Numbered from the stretch's first letter, positions 8,751-18,824 are shown. The stretch: DNA of 64,000 nt from Propionicicella superfundia DSM 22317 (GCF_000423465.1 NZ_KE384020.1:363501-427500), one strand, 5' to 3'. Notes: generated by a model not told the origin, from the sequence alone. A program made the numbers and translations.

Positions 8751-9345
8751 GCAGGGCGACGGGCAGAAGGTGCCGACGCTGAACGTCCCGAACGTGCTGA
8801 CGGTGCTGCGCATCGTCATGGTGCCGCTGTTCGGCTGGATGCTGCTGTCCCACCCGACCGACCTGGGGTGGCGCCTGGCGACGACGGGCGTGTTCACGCT
8901 GGCGATCCTGACCGATCTGGCCGATGGGAGGATCGCCCGCAGGTACAACCTGGTCACCGACTTCGGCAAGCTGTGGGACCCGGCCGCCGACAAGGCGCTG
9001 ACCGGGATGGCCTTCGTCGGCCTCAGCATCCTGCACGAACTGCCGTGGTGGGTGACGATCGTCATCCTGGTGCGGGAGTGGGGGATCACCCTGTTGCGGG
9101 CCCTCATCAAGAAGTACGGCGTGATGGCCGCCAACCGTGGCGGCAAGCTCAAGACGCTCACCCAGTCGATCGCTTTGATCATGTACTTGCTGTACCTGCC
9201 CGCGATGCCGCTATGGTTCCAGTGGATCGCCTGGATCCTCATGGGTGCGGCGTTCCTGCTCACCGTCGTGACCGGCCTCGACTACCTGCGCGCGGCCGCG
9301 AGACTGCGGCGGGAGTACCTGCTGACCCACAAGGAGGCACAGTGA
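8743..9345 (+). CDS. pgsA: CDP-diacylglycerol--glycerol-3-phosphate 3-phosphatidyltransferase
   Basis: An integral membrane CDP-alcohol phosphotransferase of 200 residues. It forms phosphatidylglycerophosphate, the first committed step to phosphatidylglycerol and cardiolipin. The catalytic signature DxxDGxxARx8GxxxDxxxD is intact: D-L-A-DG-R-I-AR, eight residues, G, KLW, D, PAA, D. Five or six hydrophobic segments follow the usual pattern. GTG at 8743 is chosen because of GGAGGGAGAG just upstream and because the protein then begins at the conserved VPTLNVPNVLT. It overlaps rimO by 8 nt and cinA by 4 nt. In actinobacteria the rimO-pgsA-cinA string is usual. Related paralogues (phosphatidylinositol-phosphate synthase) are a less likely alternative. 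Confidence 0.9.
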   Translation: MSEQGDGQKVPTLNVPNVLTVLRIVMVPLFGWMLLSHPTDLGWRLATTGVFTLAILTDLADGRIARRYNLVTDFGKLWDPAADKALTGMAFVGLSILHELPWWVTIVILVREWGITLLRALIKKYGVMAANRGGKLKTLTQSIALIMYLLYLPAMPLWFQWIAWILMGAAFLLTVVTGLDYLRAAARLRREYLLTHKEAQ

Positions 9346-9842
9346 CCGACGTGACGGAGATTGCCGCACGGATCATCAAGACGTTCTCGACCCGGGGCCT
9401 CACCGTGGGTTCCGCCGAGTCGCTGACGGGCGGATTGCTGGGTGCGACGCTGACGTCCGTGCCGGGGTCGTCGTCGATCTACGCCGGCGGGGTCATCGTC
9501 TATTCGCGCGAGGCGAAGCAGAAGCTCGCGGATGTTCCCCGCGAGGTCCTGGACAAGTACTCGGTCGTCTCCGAACAGACGGCTGTCGACATGGCGCTGG
9601 GCGCCCAGGGGCGTCTCGGCGCCGACTGGGTGATCGCCGTGACGGGTGTGGCCGGTCCCGACCCGCAGGAGGGTCACGACCCCGGTGAGGTGTGGATCGC
9701 GATCGTCGGCCCGCGGGTGGGTGCTCTCGGGCAGACCATCCAGGCGCACCGGCATCAGTTCGGCGGTGACCGTCAGGCGATCCGCGAGGCCACCGTGAAA
9801 GAGGCTCTCGTCCTTCTGCAGTCGGTCCTGTCGCCCGTCTGA
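9342..9842 (+). CDS. cinA: CinA C-terminal-domain protein, nicotinamide-nucleotide amidase
   Basis: A 166-residue single-domain CinA/PncC protein, expected to deamidate nicotinamide mononucleotide in the pyridine nucleotide salvage cycle. It keeps the AESLTGG motif near residue 25 and the VTGVAGPDPQEG...GEVWIAI core. The N-terminal molybdopterin-binding-like domain of long CinA proteins is absent, as is common in actinobacteria. GTG at 9342 overlaps the pgsA stop by 4 nt and follows AAGGAGG, so the start is secure. It is the last gene of rimO-pgsA-cinA. clgR follows after 71 nt with its own candidate stress promoter. Confidence 0.92.
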   Translation: MTDVTEIAARIIKTFSTRGLTVGSAESLTGGLLGATLTSVPGSSSIYAGGVIVYSREAKQKLADVPREVLDKYSVVSEQTAVDMALGAQGRLGADWVIAVTGVAGPDPQEGHDPGEVWIAIVGPRVGALGQTIQAHRHQFGGDRQAIREATVKEALVLLQSVLSPV

Positions 9843-9848
9843 GCGGGC

Positions 9849-9875
9849 GGGAATGAAGCCGGCGGCGTGGACGTT
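9849..9875 (+). promoter_or_regulatory. candidate sigma-H-type promoter of clgR
   Basis: GGGAAT (9849-9854), 17 bp, CGTT (9872-9875). This matches the GGAAY...GTT pattern of SigH/SigR promoters. In Corynebacterium glutamicum clgR is known to depend on SigH. A second, housekeeping-like -10 (TAGAGT, 9899-9904) sits closer to the gene. Confidence 0.5.
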
Positions 9876-9913
9876 CTTCCAGGAGTCCCGGTCGTGGGTA
9901 GAGTGAAGAAGCC

Positions 9914-10210
9914 ATGGGAGGTGCATCAGTGCTCTTGCGTACCGTTCTCGGAGAGTCGCTCCGTGAGATCCGTGTGGCCGAGGGCCGCACGCTCCGTGAG
10001 GTGTCCGGGGCGGCGCGGGTGAGCCTCGGGTACCTGTCAGAGGTCGAGCGAGGCCAGAAGGAGGCCTCCAGCGAACTCGTGCAGGCGATCTGCGACGCCC
10101 TCGACGTGTCGCTGTCGCAGGTGCTGCTGATGGTCAGCGAGAAGATGGAGGCCGCCGAGCTCGTGACGCGGCTGCCCGTCGTCCGCTCGCGCGCGGCGGC
10201 CGCCGCCTGA
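9914..10210 (+). CDS. clgR: transcriptional regulator ClgR (XRE family)
   Basis: A 98-residue helix-turn-helix activator of Clp protease, proteostasis and DNA-repair genes in actinobacteria. The core [32 protein letters not shown] fits ClgR closely when read in pieces: LREVS for the first helix, [12 protein letters not shown] for the recognition helix, KEASSEL after it. It ends in a short alanine tail of the kind proposed to make ClgR a Clp substrate (AAAAA at the very end). The ATG at 9914 has a -10-like TAGAGT 9 nt upstream; a GTG 15 nt later is an alternative start. The location after cinA is the conserved one. A sigma-H-like promoter lies upstream. Confidence 0.92.
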   Translation: MGGASVLLRTVLGESLREIRVAEGRTLREVSGAARVSLGYLSEVERGQKEASSELVQAICDALDVSLSQVLLMVSEKMEAAELVTRLPVVRSRAAAAA

Positions 10211-10271
10211 TCGCTGGCGATCCAGGCGCATCGTGCCGAAATCGTCGTCGCCGCGTCGATCTATGCGGGAC

Positions 10272-11561
10272 TCAGCTCCAGTCGATGGCACCACCGTTGT
10301 AGTTGTTCTTCGTCGGCGACACCTTGCCCGTGTCGGTATCGATGCGTAGTGCCACTTCGGCGGACTGTGCCTTCCACTCTTCCTTCTGGCTGGAATCCTT
10401 GCTGTCGACCCCCGATATGGCGGCGACGTAGGTGCCGTCGTCGTTCGCCACGGTGACCTTCGCGATCATGTTGCCCGCGCCGTCGACGGAGATCTCGGTC
10501 GAGGTGCGGGTCGGCTTCCAGGTCGACACCTTTCGGTTCGCATCGGGGAGCTGTAAGAAGTGCTCCTCCATGCCGCCTACATCGACTCTGGCCGAGCCGA
10601 AGTACATCTTGGCCTTCAGACTGGCGTCGAGGGCAGCCTTGGCATGATCGGATGCCATCTTCTCAAGGGCATCGGTTCCCGCGAAGGCGGGGGCGCCGGC
10701 GAACGGATCGATCGTCTTCGGAGCCGTCACGTACTTCGTGGGCAACTTCGTCGCCAGAACGGTGACGGCGTAGGTTCCGGGCAGCAGCAGGGATTTGTCG
10801 TCATTGCCATAGCCATAGCGGTAGACAAGGGAGATCTTCCGTTCGCCGATCTTGAAGTATCGATCGAGGGGTGTCACATCGGTGGTGACATGAGGGGTCA
10901 CAAGGAGACCGTTCAGATCGGCGGTCCAGCCATCACCGGAATTCTTCAACTCGATGCCCACACCGTCGACGGTCTTCTGGTTCGTGCTGGCAAAGGTGGC
11001 GTCCATCTGGACTGGCGCGGCCCATGGCGTGGGTCCGAACTCATCGGCGGTCAGGTCTTCTGCGCCGTCGGCGCTGAAATGAGGCTCGTACTCCTTCGCG
11101 TAGTCGTCATAGCTGCCGCGGTAGGCTTTCGCCTCCCACTCGTCCTTCGTGATGGCCGGCGACAGTGTCGGCATCTCCATGTCGGCGACGTCGATCGGTT
11201 CATAGGCCAGGGTGATGGTGCCGGCGCCGGTGCCACGCCATGCCTGAACCGCGCCTTCGCCCTCCAGCCGGGTGGAGGTCGCGGTGGCGAGGCGCGTCTT
11301 CACCGCGTTCCAGTCACCGGTCTCGAGTGCGGTCTCAATCTTGTCGGCCTCCGCCTTCAGTCCGCCGTTGACGGCTGTGACGGCGGTGTTCTTCGCCTCG
11401 TTCCAGGCAGCCACCTTCGCGCTGACGACGGCGATCGCTGCCTTGTCCTTCTCGGCGATCGTGTCCGTGGGGCTGGAACAGCCGCTCAGTATCAGTGTTC
11501 CGGCCGCGAGGATCGCGGTGCCGAGCGTCACGCCGAGCGTGCGTTTCACGGAGACGGTCAT
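10272..11561 (-). CDS. exported lipoprotein of unknown function
   Basis: A 429-residue lipoprotein: charged start (MTVSVKR), hydrophobic stretch and lipobox LSGC with C28. The ATG at 11561 is preferred over one 15 nt upstream because TGAGGAG precedes it. After the lipobox comes a helical, alanine-rich part with many charged residues to about 100, then beta-rich segments. A region around LLLPGTYAVTV followed by an alanine/lysine-rich helix resembles the second half of the unrelated-looking protein at 45464-46921. No enzyme motif is visible. Sampled 60-base lines of the gene run from 48 to 63% GC against about 70% around it, which suggests recent arrival or relaxed codon use. It interrupts the usual clgR-to-recA order. 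Confidence 0.75.
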   Translation of the reverse strand: MTVSVKRTLGVTLGTAILAAGTLILSGCSSPTDTIAEKDKAAIAVVSAKVAAWNEAKNTAVTAVNGGLKAEADKIETALETGDWNAVKTRLATATSTRLEGEGAVQAWRGTGAGTITLAYEPIDVADMEMPTLSPAITKDEWEAKAYRGSYDDYAKEYEPHFSADGAEDLTADEFGPTPWAAPVQMDATFASTNQKTVDGVGIELKNSGDGWTADLNGLLVTPHVTTDVTPLDRYFKIGERKISLVYRYGYGNDDKSLLLPGTYAVTVLATKLPTKYVTAPKTIDPFAGAPAFAGTDALEKMASDHAKAALDASLKAKMYFGSARVDVGGMEEHFLQLPDANRKVSTWKPTRTSTEISVDGAGNMIAKVTVANDDGTYVAAISGVDSKDSSQKEEWKAQSAEVALRIDTDTGKVSPTKNNYNGGAIDWS

Positions 11562-12215
11562 GGCGTGACTCCTCATGTGGGATGGGACTTCGGCGGCTCG
11601 TGCGTGGCGGGTGGCACGTAGTCCATGGGTTGACGGTCACGGTAACGAGACCGTGGTCCGGTGCCGGCCCTTTCCCTCATCGCCATTGCATTCGGGTCCC
11701 GCCTGCGGGGGACTGCGCGCGTGCGCGAGCTCAATGTCGCAGGAGGCGGCCCGGGCCGCGCGTCCGTGCCACGTACCTCCTGCGGGAGGGAGCCGACGGC
11801 TCGTCCCGCGTCACCGCTGCGGGGTGCAACTCGCCTCGCACGGTCGATGCCGGAGACCGGCCTCTCGCGGTTCCGAGGTTCACTGAGCCAGGCGGGAAGC
11901 CGGGTCGGCGCGTGCCGACTGTTCACGCCGCAGACACGCCTTCATGCTCGGCGAGCGGGTTCAGGTCTGGGACCCCGGACGGGTGGGGGCGGTGCCGGCG
12001 TAGCTCTCGTGGGGAAGGCTCCCGGGCCTGCCGCCTGCGGTTGCCGTCGCGGAACAGCGACTGCGTCGCCGAGGGCTGTGTCGTCGGCGGTGTCGGACGG
12101 CCTGGCCGCCGGTGTGGCGGGGCCCTTCACCCCGCCACCCGCGAGAGTCCCCGGGCGGCCTTCCCGCCCGTTCCGATCCCGCTCGTCCGGAAGGATCCCG
12201 GGGGAACCGTCGAGG
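11562..12215. other. gene-free stretch between the lipoprotein gene and gpsA
   Basis: About 650 bp with no convincing gene on either strand: the open frames here lack ribosome sites, are arginine/proline/glycine filler and match nothing I know. What I do see is a dyad CACGGT-N6-ACCGTG at 11638-11655, upstream of the lipoprotein gene on the minus strand and possibly an operator, and two hairpins (12114-12138 and 12152-12170) just past the end of gpsA. The rest shows no repeats or decayed gene that I can identify. Confidence 0.6.
12114..12170 (-). terminator. two hairpins downstream of gpsA
   Basis: GTGGCGGGG (12114-12122) pairs perfectly with CCCCGCCAC (12130-12138) over a 7-nt loop. CGGGCGG (12152-12158) pairs with CCGCCCG (12164-12170) over 5 nt. 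Both lie 45-100 nt after the stop of the minus-strand gpsA, so they probably terminate it. Confidence 0.5.
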
Positions 12216-13277
12216 CTACCGCGCGCCGCCGAAGAAGGCGTCCCAGGGGATGTCCAGGGGGACGTCCTTGCAGGTCACGTCGTACATGTGGCGCACGAGC
12301 GGGAAGTCGTCGGGCGTGAGCACGCCGCGCTCGGTGAGCCGCTCGATCGCGGCCCCCACGACGCGGATGCACGCGACGCCCTCCAGCGTGACCCCCTTCA
12401 TGTGCACGTCACGAACCTCCGAGAACGGGATGCCCGCTCCGGCGTAGCGTCCAGCCTTGACGTTGCGGCCGCCCATCGACGTCACGTACATGTCGCCGAC
12501 TCCGGCGAGGCCGTAGGTCGTGTCGGGGTCGGCACCGAGGAACCTCATCCACCGCACCATCTCGTAGGCGCCCTGCGCGAAGAGCGCCGCCGAGTAGTTG
12601 AACATGACGTACCGGTCGTTGGTCTTGCCCTGGCTGTCGAGGATGCCCTGGGCGAAGCCTGCGCCGAAGGCGTACATGTTCTTGGTGGCCGCGCCGATCT
12701 CGGAGCCGAGCATGTCCGTCGACGTCCACACGTGGTAGTACGGCGTGCGGTAGAGCCCGGCGAGGACGTCGAGCGACGCCTGGTCCTCGCCGGCGAAGAT
12801 GACGCTGGTGTGATGACGCACCGCGAGTTCGCCGGCGATGGACGGGCCGACGATGGCCGACCAGGTCACGGCATCCCGAAGGTCCGCCGGAACGTACTTC
12901 TTCAGCACGTCCGGCAGGATGACGAGATTTCCGTCCTCGTCGGCCTGCAGGCCCTTGGTGATCGCCAGCACCTTCTGACCGGGCCGCAGCAGGCCGGCGA
13001 GATGCTCCCCGGCCCAGTCGACGCCGAAGGAGTTGACGCCGCTCATCACGATCTCCGCACCCTCGAAGGCCTCCGCGGCATCCTCCAACTGGTACGCGGT
13101 GACGGCGTCGGGGACCTTGAGGCCCAGGTTCGGGTGGATGCGCGTCTTCTGGATGGAGTCGACGATGTCCCGGTCGAGATGCGTCCCGACGAGGGCGACC
13201 TCGCCGCCGTTGTCGGTGAAGGGCCACGTCAGCGCGGTGGCCATGATGCCGGCTCCGAGAACAGCAATCTTCGTCAT
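12216..13277 (-). CDS. gpsA: glycerol-3-phosphate dehydrogenase [NAD(P)+], divergent type
   Basis: A 353-residue protein of the GpsA family, interconverting dihydroxyacetone phosphate and glycerol 3-phosphate for lipid synthesis. It starts MTKIAVLGAGIMATALTWP (Rossmann GxGxxxxA), has ITKGLQ near residue 120, a GPSIAGELA segment, and TKNMYAFGAG, which holds the expected catalytic lysine. GRNVKAGRYAG replaces the usual RNRxxG loop. It is somewhat longer than typical GpsA (about 330) and the loop sequences differ, so it belongs to a side branch. Another 6-phosphogluconate-dehydrogenase-like role is possible. The start ATG has only a weak site. It is alone and on the opposite strand to recA. The place between plsC and ddl where gpsA normally sits is empty. 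Confidence 0.75.
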   Translation of the reverse strand: MTKIAVLGAGIMATALTWPFTDNGGEVALVGTHLDRDIVDSIQKTRIHPNLGLKVPDAVTAYQLEDAAEAFEGAEIVMSGVNSFGVDWAGEHLAGLLRPGQKVLAITKGLQADEDGNLVILPDVLKKYVPADLRDAVTWSAIVGPSIAGELAVRHHTSVIFAGEDQASLDVLAGLYRTPYYHVWTSTDMLGSEIGAATKNMYAFGAGFAQGILDSQGKTNDRYVMFNYSAALFAQGAYEMVRWMRFLGADPDTTYGLAGVGDMYVTSMGGRNVKAGRYAGAGIPFSEVRDVHMKGVTLEGVACIRVVGAAIERLTERGVLTPDDFPLVRHMYDVTCKDVPLDIPWDAFFGGAR

Positions 13278-13447
13278 TGGTTCGCTTTCTGTCGGTTGCC
13301 GTCGGGGCGGACCGCCCGACGGCGCTGCCACTTCTTGTGATCGTACGGGCCGACGGCCGCACATGGCGGGTTTCGGGACGGGCGGGCCCGCCGAGCACCG
13401 CCGTGTGCGCGTTCGCGGCTCTGGCACAATCGCACCGAGGAGGACGG

Positions 13448-13642
13448 ATGCAGGAGACGGAGTTCTGGAGGCGGATGGACGCGCACCTCGGCGCGGCGTA
13501 CGCGCGCACGTGGGCCCAGTCGATCGTCCTGGCGGACCTGCGGGGCCGGACCGCGCGCGAGGCCCTCGACGCCGGGGTCCCCTGCAAGGACGTCTGGCGT
13601 GCGGTGTGGCGGATGCTGGAGCTGCCGGCGCGGGAGCGCTGA
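13448..13642 (+). CDS. DUF3046 protein, recA-adjacent
   Basis: A 64-residue protein fitting DUF3046: it starts MQETEFWRRMDAHLG, has YARTWAQSIVLADL and GRTAREALDAG in the middle, and ends with KDVWRAVWRMLELP. The ATG at 13448 follows GAGGAGGAC. Small soluble helical protein with no catalytic motif. DUF3046 genes lie directly before recA across actinobacteria, so a link to recombination or its control has often been guessed at, but I know of no proof. The recA LexA box lies after its stop, so it is not itself under that operator. Confidence 0.88.
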   Translation: MQETEFWRRMDAHLGAAYARTWAQSIVLADLRGRTAREALDAGVPCKDVWRAVWRMLELPARER

Positions 13643-13687
13643 GCCCCGGCGGCGGAGGCGTGACGCGCCCGCGCGTGTCGAATGGAT

Positions 13688-13703
13688 TCGAACAGGTGTT
13701 CGG
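13688..13703 (+). promoter_or_regulatory. LexA operator (SOS box) of recA
   Basis: TCGAACAGGTGTTCGG matches the actinobacterial SOS box TCGAAC-N4-GTTCGA with one end mismatch. The same 16 bases, as I recall them, occur before recA in Mycobacterium tuberculosis. A TAAGCT hexamer at 13705-13710 is a possible -10 directly downstream, so bound LexA would block the promoter. The recA start lies 128 nt further on. Confidence 0.88.
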
Positions 13704-13831
13704 GTAAGCTGTGCAGCAGCGAATCACCCGAGGGCTTGTCCACAGGCCGGCGATCCCGGTCTCCATTTCGTCGGTGCCGGGCTCTACGGTGGAACGCGTT
13801 GAGAGCTTCACGACCTGCGGAAGGAACGGGT

Positions 13832-14898
<1,067 letters not shown>

Positions 14899-14902
<4 letters not shown>

Positions 14903-15450
14903 CCAGGCGCGCGCCCGAACCGCCGGACGGCCTCGAACCGGCCGGGCCGGGCGATCCGCTGAACGCGGCACGAGCGATCGCCTACCGGCTCCTGTCGGTG
15001 CGGGACAGAAGCCGCTCCGAACTGGGCGCCGCCATGGCCCGCAAAGATGTTCCCGACGAGGTCGCCCGCGTCGTCCTTGACGAGTTCGCCGAGCGCGGCT
15101 ACCTCGATGACGCCCGCCTCGCCGAAGGGGTGGTCGCCGGGGTGGCACATCGGCCGCGGTCGCGGTCGGCCCTGCAGCGGGAACTGACCGCGAGGGGCGT
15201 CGATACGGAGACCGCCCAACAGGCCACCGCGGCGATGGACCGGGAGGCGGAGGTCGGCGCGGCGCGTCGGCTGGCCGCCAAGCGTGCTCCGTCTCTGAGC
15301 AGGCTCGACCACGCTGTCGCCTACCGGCGGCTGGCGGCGGCCTTGGCACGCCGCGGCTTCCCGGCAGACATCGTCCATCAGGTCACGTGCGAGACGGTGC
15401 AGGGCGAGCGAGACGGCGACGAAGGCGATTGGGCTACATTTGGGCACTAG
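14899..15450 (+). CDS. recX: regulatory protein RecX, probable CTG start
   Basis: RecX limits RecA filament growth. The protein is built of repeated three-helix units: the segment [23 protein letters not shown] is the conserved first unit, and [15 protein letters not shown] and [11 protein letters not shown] mark later ones. The first canonical start in frame (GTG, 14998) would cut off the [14 protein letters not shown] helix found at the front of RecX proteins. Upstream of it the frame is open back to 14890 with no ATG, GTG or TTG. CTG at 14899 overlaps the recA stop as CTGA and follows GAGGTGAAG, so I use it: 183 residues. This coupling would tie RecX level to RecA. Confidence 0.82.
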
Positions 15451-15603
15451 CCGGTGGGGATCGCCGGCCTGAGATATCGCGCATCATCGCCTTGAACGGG
15501 CACTCGTTCGTCGACCGGGCCGATCGGCTCGGGTTGCGTCGGAGTCGGCTTATCCCCGGCCTCGATGGGGGGCGTGGTCGTGTCCTGGCCACAGGAGGCA
15601 ACC

Positions 15604-17232
15604 ATGACTGGCTGGAACGTCACTGTCGTCGTCCTCGCCGCCGTGCTGTCCGTCGCCGTCGTGGCCATCGGCATCGGCATGGTGCGCCTGCTGCGGACGC
15701 AGAGCGTGCAACGAGAGCGTGCCGCGGACGAGGTGCGGCGCACCGTCGAGGCCGATCTGGCGCAGGCCCGGTCGGCCGCCGCCGGTGCTGCGGCCGAAGT
15801 GAGGGCTGAGGCGGACGCCTACCGGGAGCAGGCGCGTGCGCAGGCTGCGACCGTGCTGCAGGAGTCGGAGCGGCTCCGGCGCGACGGCGAAGCCGCCGTG
15901 AGCAAGCAGCGTGACGAGTTGCGCGAGCAGAGGACCGCGCTCGACAGGCGGGAGGCGAGGCTCAGCGAGCGAGAGGACCGCATCGATGCGGAGCAGCGCG
16001 TCATGGAGGCCCGGCAGTCCGTGGCCGAGGAGATCCGAAAAGACCTTCGGTTCCGCGCCAAGGAACTCGCGCGCGCCGAGCAGCACCAGCGCGACGAGTT
16101 GGCGCGGATCGCGGGGATGACACCGGTCGAGGCGAAACAGGTGCTGTTGTCGTCGGTCGAGCACGAGGCGCGGCTCCAGGCGGCGGCGATCACGCGCGAC
16201 ATCGAGAACGACGCGCGTCGCACCGGTGAGCAGCGCGCGCGGCAGATCCTCGTGACGGCCATGCAGCGGCTGGTCGCCGAGCAGACGAGCGAGTCCGTCG
16301 TGTCGACGGTGGCGCTCCCGGGCGATGAGATGAAGGGCCGGATCATCGGTCGCGAAGGGCGCAACATCCGTGCCTTCGAGCAGGTGACGGGCGTCAACGT
16401 GCTCATCGACGACACGCCCGAGAGCGTGTTGCTGTCCTGTTTCGACCCGGTGCGCCGAGAGGTCGCCCGCCTCACCCTCACCGAGTTGGTGGCGGACGGC
16501 CGGATCCATCCCGCGCGGATCGAAGAGGTCTTCGAGCGGTGTTCCGCACAGCTCGCCGAACAATCCCTCCGGGCGGCCGAGGACGCGGTCGCGGAGATGC
16601 GGATCACCGATCTGCATCCTGACCTGCTGCCGGTCCTCGGGTCGCTGCGGTTCCGGACATCCTACGGGCAGAACGTGCTCACCCACCTCGTCGAATGCGG
16701 GCACCTGGCCGCGATGATGGCCGCCGAACTCGGCGTCGATGCGGACGTCTGCCGCCGGGCGGCGTTCCTTCACGACATCGGGAAGGCCGTCAGCCACGAG
16801 ACGGACGGCTCCCATGCGCAGCTCGGTGCCGACCTGGCGCGGCGCCACGGGGAGCATCCGGACGTCGTCCACGCGATCGAGGCGCACCACAACGAGATCG
16901 AGCCGCAGACCGTCGAGGCGATCCTCACCCAGGTCGCCGACGCGGTCAGCGGATCGCGGCCCGGCGCGCGGCGGGAGAGCCTGGAGGCGTATGTCACCAG
17001 GTTGGAGAAGCTGGAGGAGATCGCCCAGGCGCACCCGGGGGTCGAGCGTGTGTTCGCCATGCACGCAGGCCGGGACGTCCGCGTCATGGTGGCCCCGTCC
17101 CAGGTCGACGACGCCGGCGCGCAGGCGATCGCCCGTGACATCGCGCGTCAGATCTCGGAGGAACTGACCTATCCTGGCCAGATTCGCATCACCGTGGTGC
17201 GCGAGTCGCGCGCCATCAGCATCGCCCACTGA
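15604..17232 (+). CDS. rny: ribonuclease Y
   Basis: A membrane-anchored endoribonuclease that starts mRNA decay. 542 residues in the standard order: one membrane helix (about 6-28), a long charged coiled coil (about 33-215), a KH RNA-binding domain with GREGRNIR at 249-256, and an HD phosphodiesterase domain with H390-D391 in FLHDIGK. The ATG at 15604 has ACAGGAGG upstream. The 150 nt after recX hold no other gene that I can see. recA-recX-rny-miaB is a known order in Streptomyces, and miaB follows after 12 nt, so the two are likely cotranscribed. Confidence 0.95.
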   Translation: MTGWNVTVVVLAAVLSVAVVAIGIGMVRLLRTQSVQRERAADEVRRTVEADLAQARSAAAGAAAEVRAEADAYREQARAQAATVLQESERLRRDGEAAVSKQRDELREQRTALDRREARLSEREDRIDAEQRVMEARQSVAEEIRKDLRFRAKELARAEQHQRDELARIAGMTPVEAKQVLLSSVEHEARLQAAAITRDIENDARRTGEQRARQILVTAMQRLVAEQTSESVVSTVALPGDEMKGRIIGREGRNIRAFEQVTGVNVLIDDTPESVLLSCFDPVRREVARLTLTELVADGRIHPARIEEVFERCSAQLAEQSLRAAEDAVAEMRITDLHPDLLPVLGSLRFRTSYGQNVLTHLVECGHLAAMMAAELGVDADVCRRAAFLHDIGKAVSHETDGSHAQLGADLARRHGEHPDVVHAIEAHHNEIEPQTVEAILTQVADAVSGSRPGARRESLEAYVTRLEKLEEIAQAHPGVERVFAMHAGRDVRVMVAPSQVDDAGAQAIARDIARQISEELTYPGQIRITVVRESRAISIAH

Positions 17233-17244
17233 TCGGATCACACG

Positions 17245-18699
17245 TTGTTCAGCACCAGCACCCGCACGTACCAGGTCGTGACCTACGGCTGTCAGATGAA
17301 CGTCCACGACTCCGAGCGGATCAGCGGCGTCCTGGAGGAGGCAGGTTTCGTACGCGCCCCCGACGACGCGCAGGCCGACGTCGTGGTGTTCAACACGTGC
17401 GCCGTTCGCGAGAACGCCGACAACCGCCTCTACGGCAACCTCGGTCACCTCGCGCCCGTGAAGGCATCGCGCCCGGGGATGCAGATCGCGGTCGGCGGCT
17501 GCATGGCGCAGAAGGACCGGGACACCGTGGTGCAGAAGGCACCCTGGGTGGACGTCGTCTTCGGGACGCACAACCTCGGATCGCTCCCCGTCCTGCTGGA
17601 ACGCGCTCGCGTCCAGGACGCTGCCCAGGTGGAGATCCTGGAGACGCTGGAGCGCTTCCCCTCGACGCTGCCGACGCGGCGAGAATCGGCCTACTCCGGG
17701 TGGGTGTCCATCTCGGTCGGCTGCAACAACACCTGCACCTTCTGCATCGTCCCGGCGCTGCGCGGGCGCGAGAACGACCGGCGCCCCGGCGACATCCTGG
17801 CCGAGATCGAGGCGCTGGTCGCCGACGGCGTGGAAGAGGTCACCCTGCTGGGCCAGAACGTCAACGCCTACGGCAGCGAGTTCGGCGATCGGCAGGCCTT
17901 CTCCAAGCTCCTGCGGGCCTGCGGCGAGATCCAGGGGCTGCGGCGCGTGCGCTTCACCTCGCCTCATCCGAAGGACTTCACCGCCGATGTCATCGCGGCG
18001 ATGGCCGAGACGCCGAACGTGATGCCCTCCCTGCACATGCCTCTGCAATCGGGGTCGGACCGGGTGCTGCGCGCGATGCGGCGCTCGTACCGCAGCGCAC
18101 GGTTCCTCGGCATTCTGGACGCGGTGCGGGAACGCCTGCCCGAGGCGGCGATCACGACCGACGTCATCGTCGGCTTCCCCGGCGAGACCGAGGAGGACTT
18201 CCAGGACACGCTGCGGATCGTCGAGCGCGCGCGTTTCAGCGGCGCCTTCACCTTCCAGTATTCGATCCGCCCCGGCACCCCGGCCGCGACGATGCCCGAT
18301 CAGGTGCCGAAGGAGCTGGTGCAGGACCGCTACGACCGCCTGGTCGACCTCGTGCAGGAGACCTCGTGGCAGGAGAACCGCGCGCTGATCGGGCATGAGG
18401 TGGAGGTGATGTTCGCGGCGGGCGAGGGGCGCAAGGACGACCGGACCCACCGGGTGACCGGTCGCGCGCGCGACAACCGCCTCGTTCACGTGGCGGTGCC
18501 CGATGGGACCGCTCAGCCGCGTCCGGGGGATGTCGGGCGCACGGTGGTCACGGCCGCGGCGCCGCATCATCTCATCGCCGACGCCGGCGTCACCGCGCTG
18601 GAGCGGACACGCGGCGGGGACGCCTGGGAACGGTGGACCGCTCCGGCGCAGCCCGCGGTCGTCGCCCTCGGCATGCCGCTGGCGCCATCCGTCTCCTGA
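17245..18699 (+). CDS. miaB: tRNA-2-methylthio-N6-dimethylallyladenosine synthase MiaB
   Basis: A radical-SAM methylthiotransferase acting on i6A37 of tRNAs that read UNN codons. The N-terminal domain has [20 protein letters not shown] and GGCMAQ, giving the three cluster cysteines. The radical-SAM motif CNNTCTFC is near residues 160-167, followed by VPALRGRE, and a TRAM domain ends the protein. Length 484 is normal. The start is TTG at 17245 with a weak ribosome site; I found no better one before the conserved VVTYGCQMN. Its substrate is made by MiaA, whose gene is 500 bp further on the same strand, with the small antiparallel gene between them. Confidence 0.94.
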   Translation: MFSTSTRTYQVVTYGCQMNVHDSERISGVLEEAGFVRAPDDAQADVVVFNTCAVRENADNRLYGNLGHLAPVKASRPGMQIAVGGCMAQKDRDTVVQKAPWVDVVFGTHNLGSLPVLLERARVQDAAQVEILETLERFPSTLPTRRESAYSGWVSISVGCNNTCTFCIVPALRGRENDRRPGDILAEIEALVADGVEEVTLLGQNVNAYGSEFGDRQAFSKLLRACGEIQGLRRVRFTSPHPKDFTADVIAAMAETPNVMPSLHMPLQSGSDRVLRAMRRSYRSARFLGILDAVRERLPEAAITTDVIVGFPGETEEDFQDTLRIVERARFSGAFTFQYSIRPGTPAATMPDQVPKELVQDRYDRLVDLVQETSWQENRALIGHEVEVMFAAGEGRKDDRTHRVTGRARDNRLVHVAVPDGTAQPRPGDVGRTVVTAAAPHHLIADAGVTALERTRGGDAWERWTAPAQPAVVALGMPLAPSVS

Positions 18700-18800
18700 G
18701 CGCCGACGGGTCGCTTCCGGCGCCGTGCGGACGTGGGACGGCGCGTGACGCCTCGCCGGAGACGTGATCGAGAGTCGGCCGTCCCCCCGCGGACATGGAA

Positions 18801-18824
18801 CGGGGACCGGTTGCCCGGTCCCCG
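18801..18824. terminator. bidirectional terminator between miaB and the MT0933-like gene
   Basis: CGGGGACCGG (18801-18810) pairs perfectly with CCGGTCCCCG (18815-18824) around a TTGC loop. It sits between two convergent genes and can serve both. The plus side is followed by CCCTTAG. Confidence 0.7.

Noticed and set aside
11661..12319. Long plus-strand open frames through the lipoprotein-gpsA gap
   Set aside because: No ribosome site, composition like random GC-rich DNA, and no family resemblance. Treated as non-coding.
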